Assembly: GCA_016720905.1 (NCBI GenBank)
Contig: JADKJT010000002.1
Location: 1-64,000 of the forward strand
From: Gemmatimonadaceae bacterium
GTDB lineage: Bacteria; Gemmatimonadota; Gemmatimonadetes; Gemmatimonadales; Gemmatimonadaceae
Length of the DNA: 64,000 nt
Direction: 5' to 3'
Shown: positions 50,561 through 58,580 of the stretch, one piece after another
Numbering within the stretch: the first letter of the stretch is position 1
Layout: each line of letters begins with the position of its first letter
The notes under the pieces: generated by a model
Told to the model about the DNA's origin: nothing
The model's input: only the letters and a program-made list of their open reading frames with translations
The model's database searches: none
Made by a program: the position numbers and the translations under genes

Positions 50561-51787
50561 TCAGATCAGCTCGACGCCCCTGCCGGACAGTCGGGCAATC
50601 AGCCCCAGTCGGAACGTGACATCCACCGACGCGGCCTGCGTGAAGTCCGCGTGATCGTCCAGCGGCATCACCGGCCACGACCACGATGGCACGTGCTCGG
50701 GCATGACCACCGACCGCGGCGCATGCCAGATCCCCTTGCGGTCCCGATCATCCAGCAAGCGATCAAACAGGCGGAGCCAGCCCTCGTGCTTCTTGAGGAA
50801 GCCGAGTCGGGCCATGATTTCGAGCCACGCCAGCGCCGACGGCATGTCGGCGTCCATGGTGTTGCGCGTGGCGAGGAAGTCGCCCATCACCAATTGCGGC
50901 TGCTCCACCAGATGAGCGCCCACCTGCTGCACCACCACCTGCCTGGGCCAGGGCTGCATGAGGTAGGTGAACAGCCGATCCATCACTTCGTGATTTTCAC
51001 TGCGAAACAGCGGCATATGCGCCAGCATCAGCAACGTGTGGAACGATGGCGCCGCCACTTCCGCCGGCAATACATGCTGGTTACCCAGTCGCATCCAGGG
51101 TTTCTGCGCGAGCGGTGACTTGAGATAGCTCCCGACGCGATCAATCAACCGACGCGCCGCACCGCGCAGTCGCGGATCGTTCTCGTAGCCTGCCTGCGCC
51201 AGCGCCGCCGCTGCCGCTTCGCGCAACAGCAGGCGACCGCGCCGAATCAAATCCTCGTCCATCTCGGCCGGCATCAATTCCGCCAGCAGGCTCGGATCCT
51301 CGTCTTCGGCCAGCAGGCGAAAGAGCAATCGCTTGGTGGCCGACATGCCCGGACTTTCCGGGTCCCATCCCAGCTCGATAAGACGGCGATAGGCCGGGAT
51401 GGTCCCCACCCCGACCAATTCCAGCCCCTTGGGCACGGTCAGCATTCCCGACGGCCACGTCCCGTCGGAATCCTGCATCAGCAGGAGGTGCCAGCCCTGC
51501 TTGGATGCATATGGCACGCGCAGAAGGGAGGCACGCCTCTCCGGATCCGCCACGTCAACGATCGCGCGGTATTGAACCGGTGGCGACGCCTTGTCGAGCA
51601 ACCACCCGATCGCGAACGACGCTGGCGGAGGGGGCGGGGGGGGCGGCGGCGGCGCGGGAAGCGAACCTACCAACGATTCCCCGGCTGACAGTCCGGCAGC
51701 AGGACCGAGCGCTCCCACAGCGGCAGGGGCCGAGGGGAGCGGATTCAGGGGTGAGTCGGGAGCCGGAGTCGAAGAGGGGGCCGTCAC
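50561..51787 (-). CDS. Alpha-toroid-like protein with polyproline linker, function unknown
   Basis: This 408-residue protein starts with a low-complexity Pro/Ala region containing eleven prolines in a row (about 45-56). A helical domain follows. QGWHLLLMQDSDGTWP resembles the QW motif of squalene cyclase or prenyltransferase toroids, and YRAIVDVADPERRASLL precedes it. No catalytic DxDD motif is seen. Possibly a terpenoid-cyclase-fold protein without activity, but I cannot name a function. The polyproline stretch is encoded by runs of C, including eight in a row. Confidence 0.55.
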   Translation of the reverse strand: MTAPSSTPAPDSPLNPLPSAPAAVGALGPAAGLSAGESLVGSLPAPPPPPPPPPPASFAIGWLLDKASPPVQYRAIVDVADPERRASLLRVPYASKQGWHLLLMQDSDGTWPSGMLTVPKGLELVGVGTIPAYRRLIELGWDPESPGMSATKRLLFRLLAEDEDPSLLAELMPAEMDEDLIRRGRLLLREAAAAALAQAGYENDPRLRGAARRLIDRVGSYLKSPLAQKPWMRLGNQHVLPAEVAAPSFHTLLMLAHMPLFRSENHEVMDRLFTYLMQPWPRQVVVQQVGAHLVEQPQLVMGDFLATRNTMDADMPSALAWLEIMARLGFLKKHEGWLRLFDRLLDDRDRKGIWHAPRSVVMPEHVPSWSWPVMPLDDHADFTQAASVDVTFRLGLIARLSGRGVELI

Positions 51788-51958
51788 AGCGGGCTATCTT
51801 ACAAGCGAACCTGCGTTCCGCTAGAGTCTGGCGCGTCATTTTCCATTGCTTTGTAACGGACTCTGCCATACGCTCTTTCGCGAGGTGACGGAGATCACCA
51901 CAATTCCGTTACTGAACGTTTTGCCGGGGTATTGCGTCTCACTTCCGAAGCACGTGCT

Positions 51959-51976
51959 CCCACGCGACCGCGTGGG
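51959..51976. promoter_or_regulatory. Perfect inverted repeat upstream of the Spy-like gene
   Basis: CCCACGCG and CGCGTGGG form 8-bp perfect arms around a 2-bp centre, ending 37 bases before the ATG at 52014. It could be an operator or a leader hairpin. Confidence 0.4.
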
Positions 51977-52013
51977 TATCCGTGCCGGACGACCCGACCA
52001 TAGGATCAAACCG

Positions 52014-52418
52014 ATGAAGACTTCCCTTCGCATTCTCGTGGCCGCAGCTTCGCTTGCGATCGCAGCTCCCGTGTACGCGCAGGGCGGCGGTGGTGGCGGC
52101 GGCGGCGGGCAGCAGATGACGCCTGAGCAGCGTTTGGCTCGTACGAAGGATCAGCTGTTCAAGGAGATCACGCTGACGCCGGCACAGTCGGCAAAGGCTG
52201 ACACCATCCTGATGAGCTTCACCACGAAGCAGACGGAAATGATGACGGCAGCCCGTGCGGGCGGCGGTGACATGGCCGCCATGGGCGAGCAGCGGGCGAA
52301 GTTGACGGCTGAGCGCAATGCGGCGCTCAAGGCCCTGCTCTCAACCGACGCGGACAAGGCGAAGTTTGATGCGAACGTGGCCGCGATGCCGCAGGGTCGC
52401 GGACGCGGCGGACTCTGA
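52014..52418 (+). CDS. Small secreted Spy/CpxP-like helical protein
   Basis: About 134 residues from ATG 52014. The open frame reaches back to 51846 but the signal peptide (ILVAAASLAIAAPVYAQ) starts here. A run of nine glycines follows, then helices with EITLTPAQSAKADTI, which contains the LTxxQ-type motif of Spy/CpxP proteins, and KLTAERNAALKALLS. Spy/CpxP proteins are periplasmic chaperones or stress sensors. The match is short. The gene is followed by a strong terminator. Confidence 0.6.
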   Translation: MKTSLRILVAAASLAIAAPVYAQGGGGGGGGGQQMTPEQRLARTKDQLFKEITLTPAQSAKADTILMSFTTKQTEMMTAARAGGGDMAAMGEQRAKLTAERNAALKALLSTDADKAKFDANVAAMPQGRGRGGL

Positions 52419-52451
52419 GTCGGCGGGCGACTTCGCGTCGCGAGGTCGAAA

Positions 52452-52488
52452 CAACGGGGACGCCACAAGGCGTCCCCGTTGTCGTTTG
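52452..52488 (+). terminator. Strong hairpin terminator after the Spy-like gene
   Basis: A perfect 13-bp stem (CAACGGGGACGCC / GGCGTCCCCGTTG) with loop ACAA is followed by TCGTTT. The stem begins 34 bases after the stop codon. Confidence 0.8.
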
Positions 52489-52607
52489 TGGTTGCCGCCC
52501 GCGGTTGGTGGCGCTCGCTTGTCAGCACCGGGTCGTGTTCCGAGATTGCGTCATCCTATGCCCGCCAAATCCCGGCACCATGCCCAACGCTCGTCGGTCG
52601 CCCGCTG

Positions 52608-53462
52608 ATGCGCGGTGAGTTTGTCGATCTCGACGGGGTACGGGTGTATTGCTACGCCTTCGGATCGCGAGGTGTAGGCGAACCGATTGTCCTGGTGCAC
52701 GGGGCGTTCACGACATCGCACCTGTGGCAGGATGTGCTTCCGCGCCTGCCGAAGGGGCATCGAGTTCTGGTCCTTGACTTGCTGGGACACGGCCGCAGCG
52801 ATCCGCCGGGGCGTGTGCCAATGACCGTCGCGGCGCATGCCACGCGTCTGGCGCAGCTGCTCGATGTCATGGGTGTTCCGATTGCCTCGGTGGTCGGGCA
52901 CGGCATGGGCGCCGCCGTCGCCGCCCGTGTTGCGCAACAGCTGCCTCACCGCGTGGCCCGTCTGGCACTGGTCAATCCCACCCTGCTCGCGGCCACCGCT
53001 CGAGACGCCGTGGTCACCGCGCGCCTTTCGCGTGTGGCGGCGCTCGTGCCGTTGTGGCGGCATTTGTCCCCGGGATGGATTGCGTCGGCCTTGCACGCGG
53101 CGCTGCTGCCCGCATACGCGCACCGCGACATCGGTGCGCGATCGCTCGATTTGTACCTCAAGGGCTTTCGCTCTCGCGAAGGGCGCGACTCGGCGTGCGC
53201 TCAGCTGGTCGCGCTGAAGGCGTCACGCGGCGATTGCGCCCTCGCGCTCCAACCCGGCGCCATTCGGTGCCCTGTCACGCTGGCTGTTGGCAGCCTCGAT
53301 CCCTGGCTGTCCACGGCGCGTACCGACCGTCTCGTTGCATCGCTCGATGCCGCCACCGACGGCAAGCTGGTGGTCGAGCGAATTCCCGGTGCCGCCCATG
53401 TGGCGCCCGAGGAAGCGCCAGACCGACTGGGCACACTGGTCGCTGAACTACTGACGCGATGA
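52608..53462 (+). CDS. Alpha/beta-hydrolase-fold protein with Gly at the nucleophile position
   Basis: About 284 residues from ATG 52608; the open frame to 52479 overlaps the terminator region and is unlikely. The oxyanion strand motif is VLVHGAF (28-34). The nucleophile elbow reads GHGMG (97-101), where GHSMG is expected, so position 99 is Gly instead of Ser. The acid GSLDPW and the His in GAAHVAPEE are in place. It may be a non-hydrolytic binding or regulatory member, or the Ser may be replaced by another mechanism. It is followed after 49 bp by a TPR-like gene. Confidence 0.75.
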   Translation: MRGEFVDLDGVRVYCYAFGSRGVGEPIVLVHGAFTTSHLWQDVLPRLPKGHRVLVLDLLGHGRSDPPGRVPMTVAAHATRLAQLLDVMGVPIASVVGHGMGAAVAARVAQQLPHRVARLALVNPTLLAATARDAVVTARLSRVAALVPLWRHLSPGWIASALHAALLPAYAHRDIGARSLDLYLKGFRSREGRDSACAQLVALKASRGDCALALQPGAIRCPVTLAVGSLDPWLSTARTDRLVASLDAATDGKLVVERIPGAAHVAPEEAPDRLGTLVAELLTR

Positions 53463-53511
53463 AGGCCTTTGCCTCGCGCGCCCGCGCGCACCCTCACCAC
53501 GAGACCGCCTG

Positions 53512-53829
53512 ATGGTCGATCGCCTCAGTGCCATGCGCGCCATGGCCGCCAAACAACCCGACAACCCCCTGGCCCGTTTCGGCCTCGCCAACGAACTGCT
53601 CAAGGCGGGCCTGCACGCGGAAGCCGAGGTCGAGCTGGCCGCGTATCTCGACCGGCATGATGACGAGGGAAACGCCTGGATGCGCTACGCCGATGTCCTT
53701 CACCATCTTGGACGCGTGGAAGCGGCGCGCGCGGCCGCCAACCGCGGCATCGTCGCCGCTCAACAGCACGGTCACGGTGGCATGGTGAGCGAACTGGAGG
53801 CACGACTCGACGAGTGGGCGGCGGACTAA
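53512..53829 (+). CDS. Small TPR-like protein
   Basis: This 105-residue protein consists of helical hairpins with TPR spacing: NPLARFGLANELLKAG, LHAEAEVELAAYLDR, NAWMRYADVLHHLGR, and VEAARAAANRGI. It is similar to bacterial tetratricopeptide proteins of two to three repeats. It has no signal peptide and its partner is unknown. It follows the alpha/beta hydrolase gene. Confidence 0.65.
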   Translation: MVDRLSAMRAMAAKQPDNPLARFGLANELLKAGLHAEAEVELAAYLDRHDDEGNAWMRYADVLHHLGRVEAARAAANRGIVAAQQHGHGGMVSELEARLDEWAAD

Positions 53830-53848
53830 CCGCCGTCGCTCGCCCGGT

Positions 53849-56206
53849 CTACAGCTTTCGCACTTCCTCGGCGGCATAGAGCGCCCGACCGATATCGAGG
53901 GACAGGGCGCGCGCCTCCTGCGTGGCACTCGTCACGTCGCCGATGGCGGCACCGACACCCAGCGTTCGCAATTTCACCATGTCGAAGCGCAACGAGCGGA
54001 GCGCCATTGAGGCGCTCTCCAATTGGCGCTGCATCGTCACCCGCCGATCAACGAGTTCCTGCAGCGACGCGCGCTGCCGCGTCAGCAGCGCGAGGCGTCG
54101 TTCGTGATCCGGGGCGGTCTCCGGCTCTGCCTGGGCCACGGCAATGCGTGCATCCAACTGGGCAATGGCATCGCCGGGAACATCCCGCTCCAGTCGCTCA
54201 AGTCCGCTGGCCAGCGCGCCGATGCGCTCGAGCAGGGCATCCGCCGTCGGCTCGACGTCGGGCACCATCGCCTTGTCGGCATCCGACAGGCGCGACGCGG
54301 TGTCCTTGATCGTCATCCGATCATCGACGGCACTGCGCACAGTTTCACCGTGCGACGACATCAGCACAGCCGGTCCGGCGATGCGCTCGAGGACTTCATT
54401 GAGCTGCATGTACCGCGGTCGATCGTCGGCGACGGCGGCAATCTCCTTCCAGCCATCGCCCAGCGCTTCCGTGGGACTCACACCGAATCGACGCAGCCGC
54501 ACGTAGTCCACAATGAGCAGTTGCGCACTCACGAGGCTGCCGATCAAGCCGGCAACGAACGGCGCGATCATGGGATTGAGATGGAACGCGCCCCCGATGG
54601 CAAAGCTTCCCACGGCCACGGCGGCGCTGCCAGCCAACCACTTGAGATGCCGTTTGAACGCTCGCGCCGCGCGCGCAATGCGTTTGGGCTTGGGCAGCAA
54701 TCCCGCCGCATCGGTGGGCTCGCGCTGTGCGTCGGGATCGTCGTCCCAGATGCGTGACCAGGTAATGCCCCGGGCACGCAACCTCGCATAGCGGCCAATC
54801 ACGCCCATGGTCATGCCCATCGCCGGAAAGACCGCCCATGGGAAATGCCGGCTGGTGATGGCGTTGATGACGCCCAGGAACACGATCATCCCGGCGGTCC
54901 AGGCCATCTGCCCCTTGAAGCGACCGATCAACTCTTCATCGGAACGGCCGGGGAACGCCGTTTCACCATACGACGCGACCCCGAACTCCAGGCCGTCGCG
55001 CCATTGATCGCGGGTCGCGCGTCGCTGGTCTTTCACCGCGTGGCGCCAGTCCCGCAGCGCATCGCGGCGTGCCGCCTTCCACTCGCGCTGCTCTTCGCGG
55101 TCGGCCAGTGGTGATAACGGCGGGAAGTGCGGCATGGGGGGCAACGCGGCCGGTGCCGGCAGCTGTCGGGGGGCCGGCGCGGGCTCAAAGACCCCGCGCG
55201 GCGACCAATCCTCCGACCGATGTCCCGCCTTGTCGGCATACTCACTGGCGACCCGGTCACGCGGTGTGTTCGACGCACGATCGGCCGAACGCGACGGTCC
55301 ACCTCCGAGAACTTTCAATGACCCGTCACGCTGCACGCGCCGCAAGGCATCGCGCATGACCAGCGCGCTATCCCATCGATCGGCGGGGCGCTTGGCCAGA
55401 CACCGCTCGAGAATGCCGACGAGTGAGCCCGGCGCGTCAGGGCGCACGAAGTGAATCGGCGGCGGCGTCTCGCTGACGTGCTTGACCAGCATCGCCGGTG
55501 TGGTTGTCGCCTCAAACGGCAGTCGACCGGCCAGCATGAGATAGCCAACCACTCCCAACGAATACAGATCGCTGCGTCCATCAACATCCCGATCACCGGT
55601 TGCCTGTTCCGGACTCATGAAGGCCGGTGTGCCGACGGCGATACCGGTTTGCGTTAGCCGTGATCCGCTTTCCGCGGCCCGCGCGATGCCGAAGTCCGTC
55701 ACCATCGCGCGACCTGAGTCGCGATCGAGGAGAATGTTGTCCGGCTTGACATCGCGATGCACCACGCCGCACGCATGCGCATACGCGAGCGCATCGGCCG
55801 TCTGCTCGAGCACGCTGGCGATGAACTCCACGGGTGGTCGCGGATCGCGGGCCAATCGGGCCGCGACGCTCTCACCGGTCACCAGTCCCATCGCGAAACA
55901 CACCATGCCGGCCTGTTCGTGGACCGCGTAGATCGGCACGATGTGCGGGTGATTCAAGCGCGCCGCCGTCTGCGCTTCACGAACAAATCGCTCACGCACG
56001 TCCGAGCGAAACGCCAGATCGGGGGGCAACACCTTGAGCGCCACCTGTCGCTGAAGCCGGAGGTCTTCCGCTGAATAGACCACCGCCATGCCGCCGCGAC
56101 CGATCTCGGGGCCGATGAGGTACTGCTCACCGAAGGCCGCGGTGACCCGGTCGCGCAGCATATTGGCGTCAGCCGCGTTGGCCGCGGCCCGCGTGGCGTC
56201 GCTCAT
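53849..56206 (-). CDS. Membrane Ser/Thr protein kinase with C-terminal coiled coil
   Basis: This 785-residue protein has its kinase domain at about 27-295: IGRGGMAVVYS, ALKVLPP, VVHRDVKPDN, DFGIARA and GTPAFMSPEQ. A Pro-rich linker follows. Two hydrophobic double-spans lie near 425-470 and 520-565 (MAWTAGMIVFLGVINAIT; PMIAPFVAGLIGSLVSAQ). The tail has heptad-like helices (LLERIGALASGLERLERDV). The next gene upstream encodes a related kinase. Substrates are unknown. Confidence 0.82.
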   Translation of the reverse strand: MSDATRAAANAADANMLRDRVTAAFGEQYLIGPEIGRGGMAVVYSAEDLRLQRQVALKVLPPDLAFRSDVRERFVREAQTAARLNHPHIVPIYAVHEQAGMVCFAMGLVTGESVAARLARDPRPPVEFIASVLEQTADALAYAHACGVVHRDVKPDNILLDRDSGRAMVTDFGIARAAESGSRLTQTGIAVGTPAFMSPEQATGDRDVDGRSDLYSLGVVGYLMLAGRLPFEATTTPAMLVKHVSETPPPIHFVRPDAPGSLVGILERCLAKRPADRWDSALVMRDALRRVQRDGSLKVLGGGPSRSADRASNTPRDRVASEYADKAGHRSEDWSPRGVFEPAPAPRQLPAPAALPPMPHFPPLSPLADREEQREWKAARRDALRDWRHAVKDQRRATRDQWRDGLEFGVASYGETAFPGRSDEELIGRFKGQMAWTAGMIVFLGVINAITSRHFPWAVFPAMGMTMGVIGRYARLRARGITWSRIWDDDPDAQREPTDAAGLLPKPKRIARAARAFKRHLKWLAGSAAVAVGSFAIGGAFHLNPMIAPFVAGLIGSLVSAQLLIVDYVRLRRFGVSPTEALGDGWKEIAAVADDRPRYMQLNEVLERIAGPAVLMSSHGETVRSAVDDRMTIKDTASRLSDADKAMVPDVEPTADALLERIGALASGLERLERDVPGDAIAQLDARIAVAQAEPETAPDHERRLALLTRQRASLQELVDRRVTMQRQLESASMALRSLRFDMVKLRTLGVGAAIGDVTSATQEARALSLDIGRALYAAEEVRKL

Positions 56207-56212
56207 GGAACG

Positions 56213-58405
56213 CTAGGCGGGTGTCGCGGCGCGACCACGCGTCGCGTCGCGGACGTCGCTGGCGGCACCCACCGCAATGTCGACGTCCCGCGCCAAGGCC
56301 ATGGCTTGCTCGGCAATCAACGTCACGCTCTGCACGGAACTGTTCCCCGTGCGCAGACGCACGAGATCGAGGCGCATGTTCTCCAGCGCCAGCCGGCAGC
56401 TCTCCACCTGCGCCTTGCGCACTTCGCGCTTGCGCTCGACGTCGGCCACCGCGCGGCGATCTCGACGCAGCTGGGCCAGTCGACGCACCCGGGCCTCGCT
56501 CTTCGCCGTCTCCAATGGATTGGCCTCGGATTCCAGCGTGGCGATCTCCTTGTCGATCACCACCGCGCGATCGGCGCCGAACTCGCGCGCGCTCAACGTC
56601 AGATCCACCACCATCGACTCGATGCGATTCACCAAATCGATGGCGGTCGCAGAAACGTCAGGAATGCGACCGCGTTCCGCCGGCGGGATGGTGGCCAGCA
56701 AGCGGCCGATCTCCTCGCGGTCGGCCCGCGCCTGCCGCACCAGGCCCACGTATTCGCCCATGGCATCATCACGCGCTGGCGCCGTCGGCAGCATGGCCCC
56801 ACGACCTGCGGATTCCGATCGGGAGAACGAGCGCGGAATTGCCGCCGACCCAGCGGCCGGCGTCGGTGCCTGCGGCGCCAACACCCCGCGCAACGCGTTG
56901 TTGTTCAATCGCCCCTGCAAACGCAGTTCATCGCGCTTCTTGCGGCTGAACGTCGCGTGCACCGAGTCGACAACGTCCGAGATGACCTCGCCCAGCATGC
57001 GGTCTCTATGCTGACGCAGCACATCGTGCCAATCGTAGCCCGCGCTCCAGAGCTTGGCGTACTTCCAGGCCATGATCACCGTCCAGATGGTGGTCACGCC
57101 AAAGAAATCGCTATTGCCGAAGATGCTCACCAGCAGCAGCGCGCCGTTCACAAAGAGGTACGGGCCGAGCATCTTCCGGAACTTGCGCACGAGGGGCGCT
57201 TCCCATCGCGCGCGCTCCTCCATGCCGGGCGAGTACGTGTCCGTTCCCAGCGCGGGGTACGACGCGCCCACGGTGCCAACCAGCGGCGCGGGCACCGATG
57301 AGGCCACGCCCGTGCGCGAGGAATACGCCGGTGCCGAGTACCCGGGATTGCCCGCCGTTCCGCTCTGGCCAGCCACGCGCATGCCGCCAATCGGGGCACC
57401 GTTGAACATGATCGGCGATGACGAGCCGGACGTGCCGGCAGGAATTGGCGTCTGTGGGACGACACCACTCTTCATCGCCTGGACCAGTTCTCCGGCGGTC
57501 TGGAAGCGCTGTTCAGGCGCCTTCTCCAGCAGTCGCATGACGATTCGCGCCAAATCCGGGGGCACGTCCTGACGGCGCTGGTCCACCGGCACCGGCATCT
57601 CTGCCAAATGCTTCACCAGCAACGCCGGCGTGGTGTTCCCGATGAATGGTGGTTCACCAACCAACATCTGATACGCGACAATGCCCAGCGAATACAGATC
57701 ACTGCGGGCATCCAGATCGCGGTCGCCAGACGCCTGCTCGGGAGACATGTAGGCGGGCGTGCCGATGGCCATCCCGGTCGCGGTCAGTCGCGGCGTATCT
57801 CCACTGTCCGTGCCGGCGCGTGCGATGCCGAAATCGGTGACCAGCGCCCGACCGTCAATCGCGTCGACGAGGATATTGTCGGGCTTGATATCGCGATGGA
57901 TGACCCCCCGCGAATGCGCATACGCGAGCGCTTCACCGACTTCGGTCAACCAGCGACGGACGTCCTCAATGGGCAACGGGCCACGCTTCTGCAGCTGCTT
58001 GGCCAGATTGTCGCCATCGATGAGCGCCATCACAAAGAACACCAGATTCCCCACCTCGTCGACCGAGTAGATGGGGACGATGTTGGGATGGCTCAGCTGT
58101 GCCGCGGTTTCGGCTTCGCGCAGAAAGCGCGTGCGCACATCACGACGAAACGACAGCTCCGGTGGCAGGAGCTTGATCGCAACGTGACGCTTCAGGCGCT
58201 TGTCGCGCGCCCGGTAGACGATACCCATGCCGCCACGCCCAATCTCCTGATCCACCTCATAGGTGGCGCAGAGCGCATTCTCGACATGCGCACGGAGTTC
58301 GAGGTCCTCGGCGGACTGGGCTGCAGAATCGGGCACTCGTTGGGGATCGAAGGGGGCCACTTCTGATCCCGTAGTGTAGCACAGGGGTAGAAGCGGCGAC
58401 AGCAT
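56213..58405 (-). CDS. Membrane Ser/Thr protein kinase, paralogue of the downstream kinase
   Basis: This is a 730-residue protein from ATG 58405; a GTG at 58360 would drop 15 residues. The kinase domain is at about 50-320 (IGRGGMGIVYRARD, AIKLLPP, VIHRDIKPDN, DFGIARA, GTPAYMSPEQ). A Pro/Ser/Gly linker comes next. A membrane region of two helices (LFVNGALLLVSIFG; FGVTTIWTVIMAW) lies near 405-440. The C-terminal 200 residues are helical (EIATLESEANPLETAKSEAR). It is 6 bp from the downstream kinase gene; the two probably arose by duplication and are co-transcribed. Confidence 0.82.
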   Translation of the reverse strand: MLSPLLPLCYTTGSEVAPFDPQRVPDSAAQSAEDLELRAHVENALCATYEVDQEIGRGGMGIVYRARDKRLKRHVAIKLLPPELSFRRDVRTRFLREAETAAQLSHPNIVPIYSVDEVGNLVFFVMALIDGDNLAKQLQKRGPLPIEDVRRWLTEVGEALAYAHSRGVIHRDIKPDNILVDAIDGRALVTDFGIARAGTDSGDTPRLTATGMAIGTPAYMSPEQASGDRDLDARSDLYSLGIVAYQMLVGEPPFIGNTTPALLVKHLAEMPVPVDQRRQDVPPDLARIVMRLLEKAPEQRFQTAGELVQAMKSGVVPQTPIPAGTSGSSSPIMFNGAPIGGMRVAGQSGTAGNPGYSAPAYSSRTGVASSVPAPLVGTVGASYPALGTDTYSPGMEERARWEAPLVRKFRKMLGPYLFVNGALLLVSIFGNSDFFGVTTIWTVIMAWKYAKLWSAGYDWHDVLRQHRDRMLGEVISDVVDSVHATFSRKKRDELRLQGRLNNNALRGVLAPQAPTPAAGSAAIPRSFSRSESAGRGAMLPTAPARDDAMGEYVGLVRQARADREEIGRLLATIPPAERGRIPDVSATAIDLVNRIESMVVDLTLSAREFGADRAVVIDKEIATLESEANPLETAKSEARVRRLAQLRRDRRAVADVERKREVRKAQVESCRLALENMRLDLVRLRTGNSSVQSVTLIAEQAMALARDVDIAVGAASDVRDATRGRAATPA

Positions 58406-58457
58406 TCCCTACCGGGGTGGTGACGACCGCGTGGAAACCGGCCGTCCCGGCATAGGA

Positions 58458-58476
58458 CTGACGGTCCTTACGTCAG
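58458..58476. promoter_or_regulatory. Inverted repeat upstream of lon
   Basis: CTGACG and CGTCAG form 6-bp perfect arms around a 7-bp spacer, about 105 bases before the lon start. An overlapping AGGAC/GTCCT pair is also present. It could be a regulator site for lon; it does not match CIRCE or HAIR. Confidence 0.3.
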
Positions 58477-58580
58477 ACGGTCAGGGAAAAGTTGCAAACC
58501 CTGCCGCGATGGCGTAAACCAAACGGTGCGGAACGTGCCATTTCATAGGCGCCAATCCTCCTTCGACAGGAACGTACGAT

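Noticed and set aside
58406..58580. CIRCE or HAIR heat-shock element before lon
   Set aside because: The inverted repeats there do not match either consensus in sequence or spacing.
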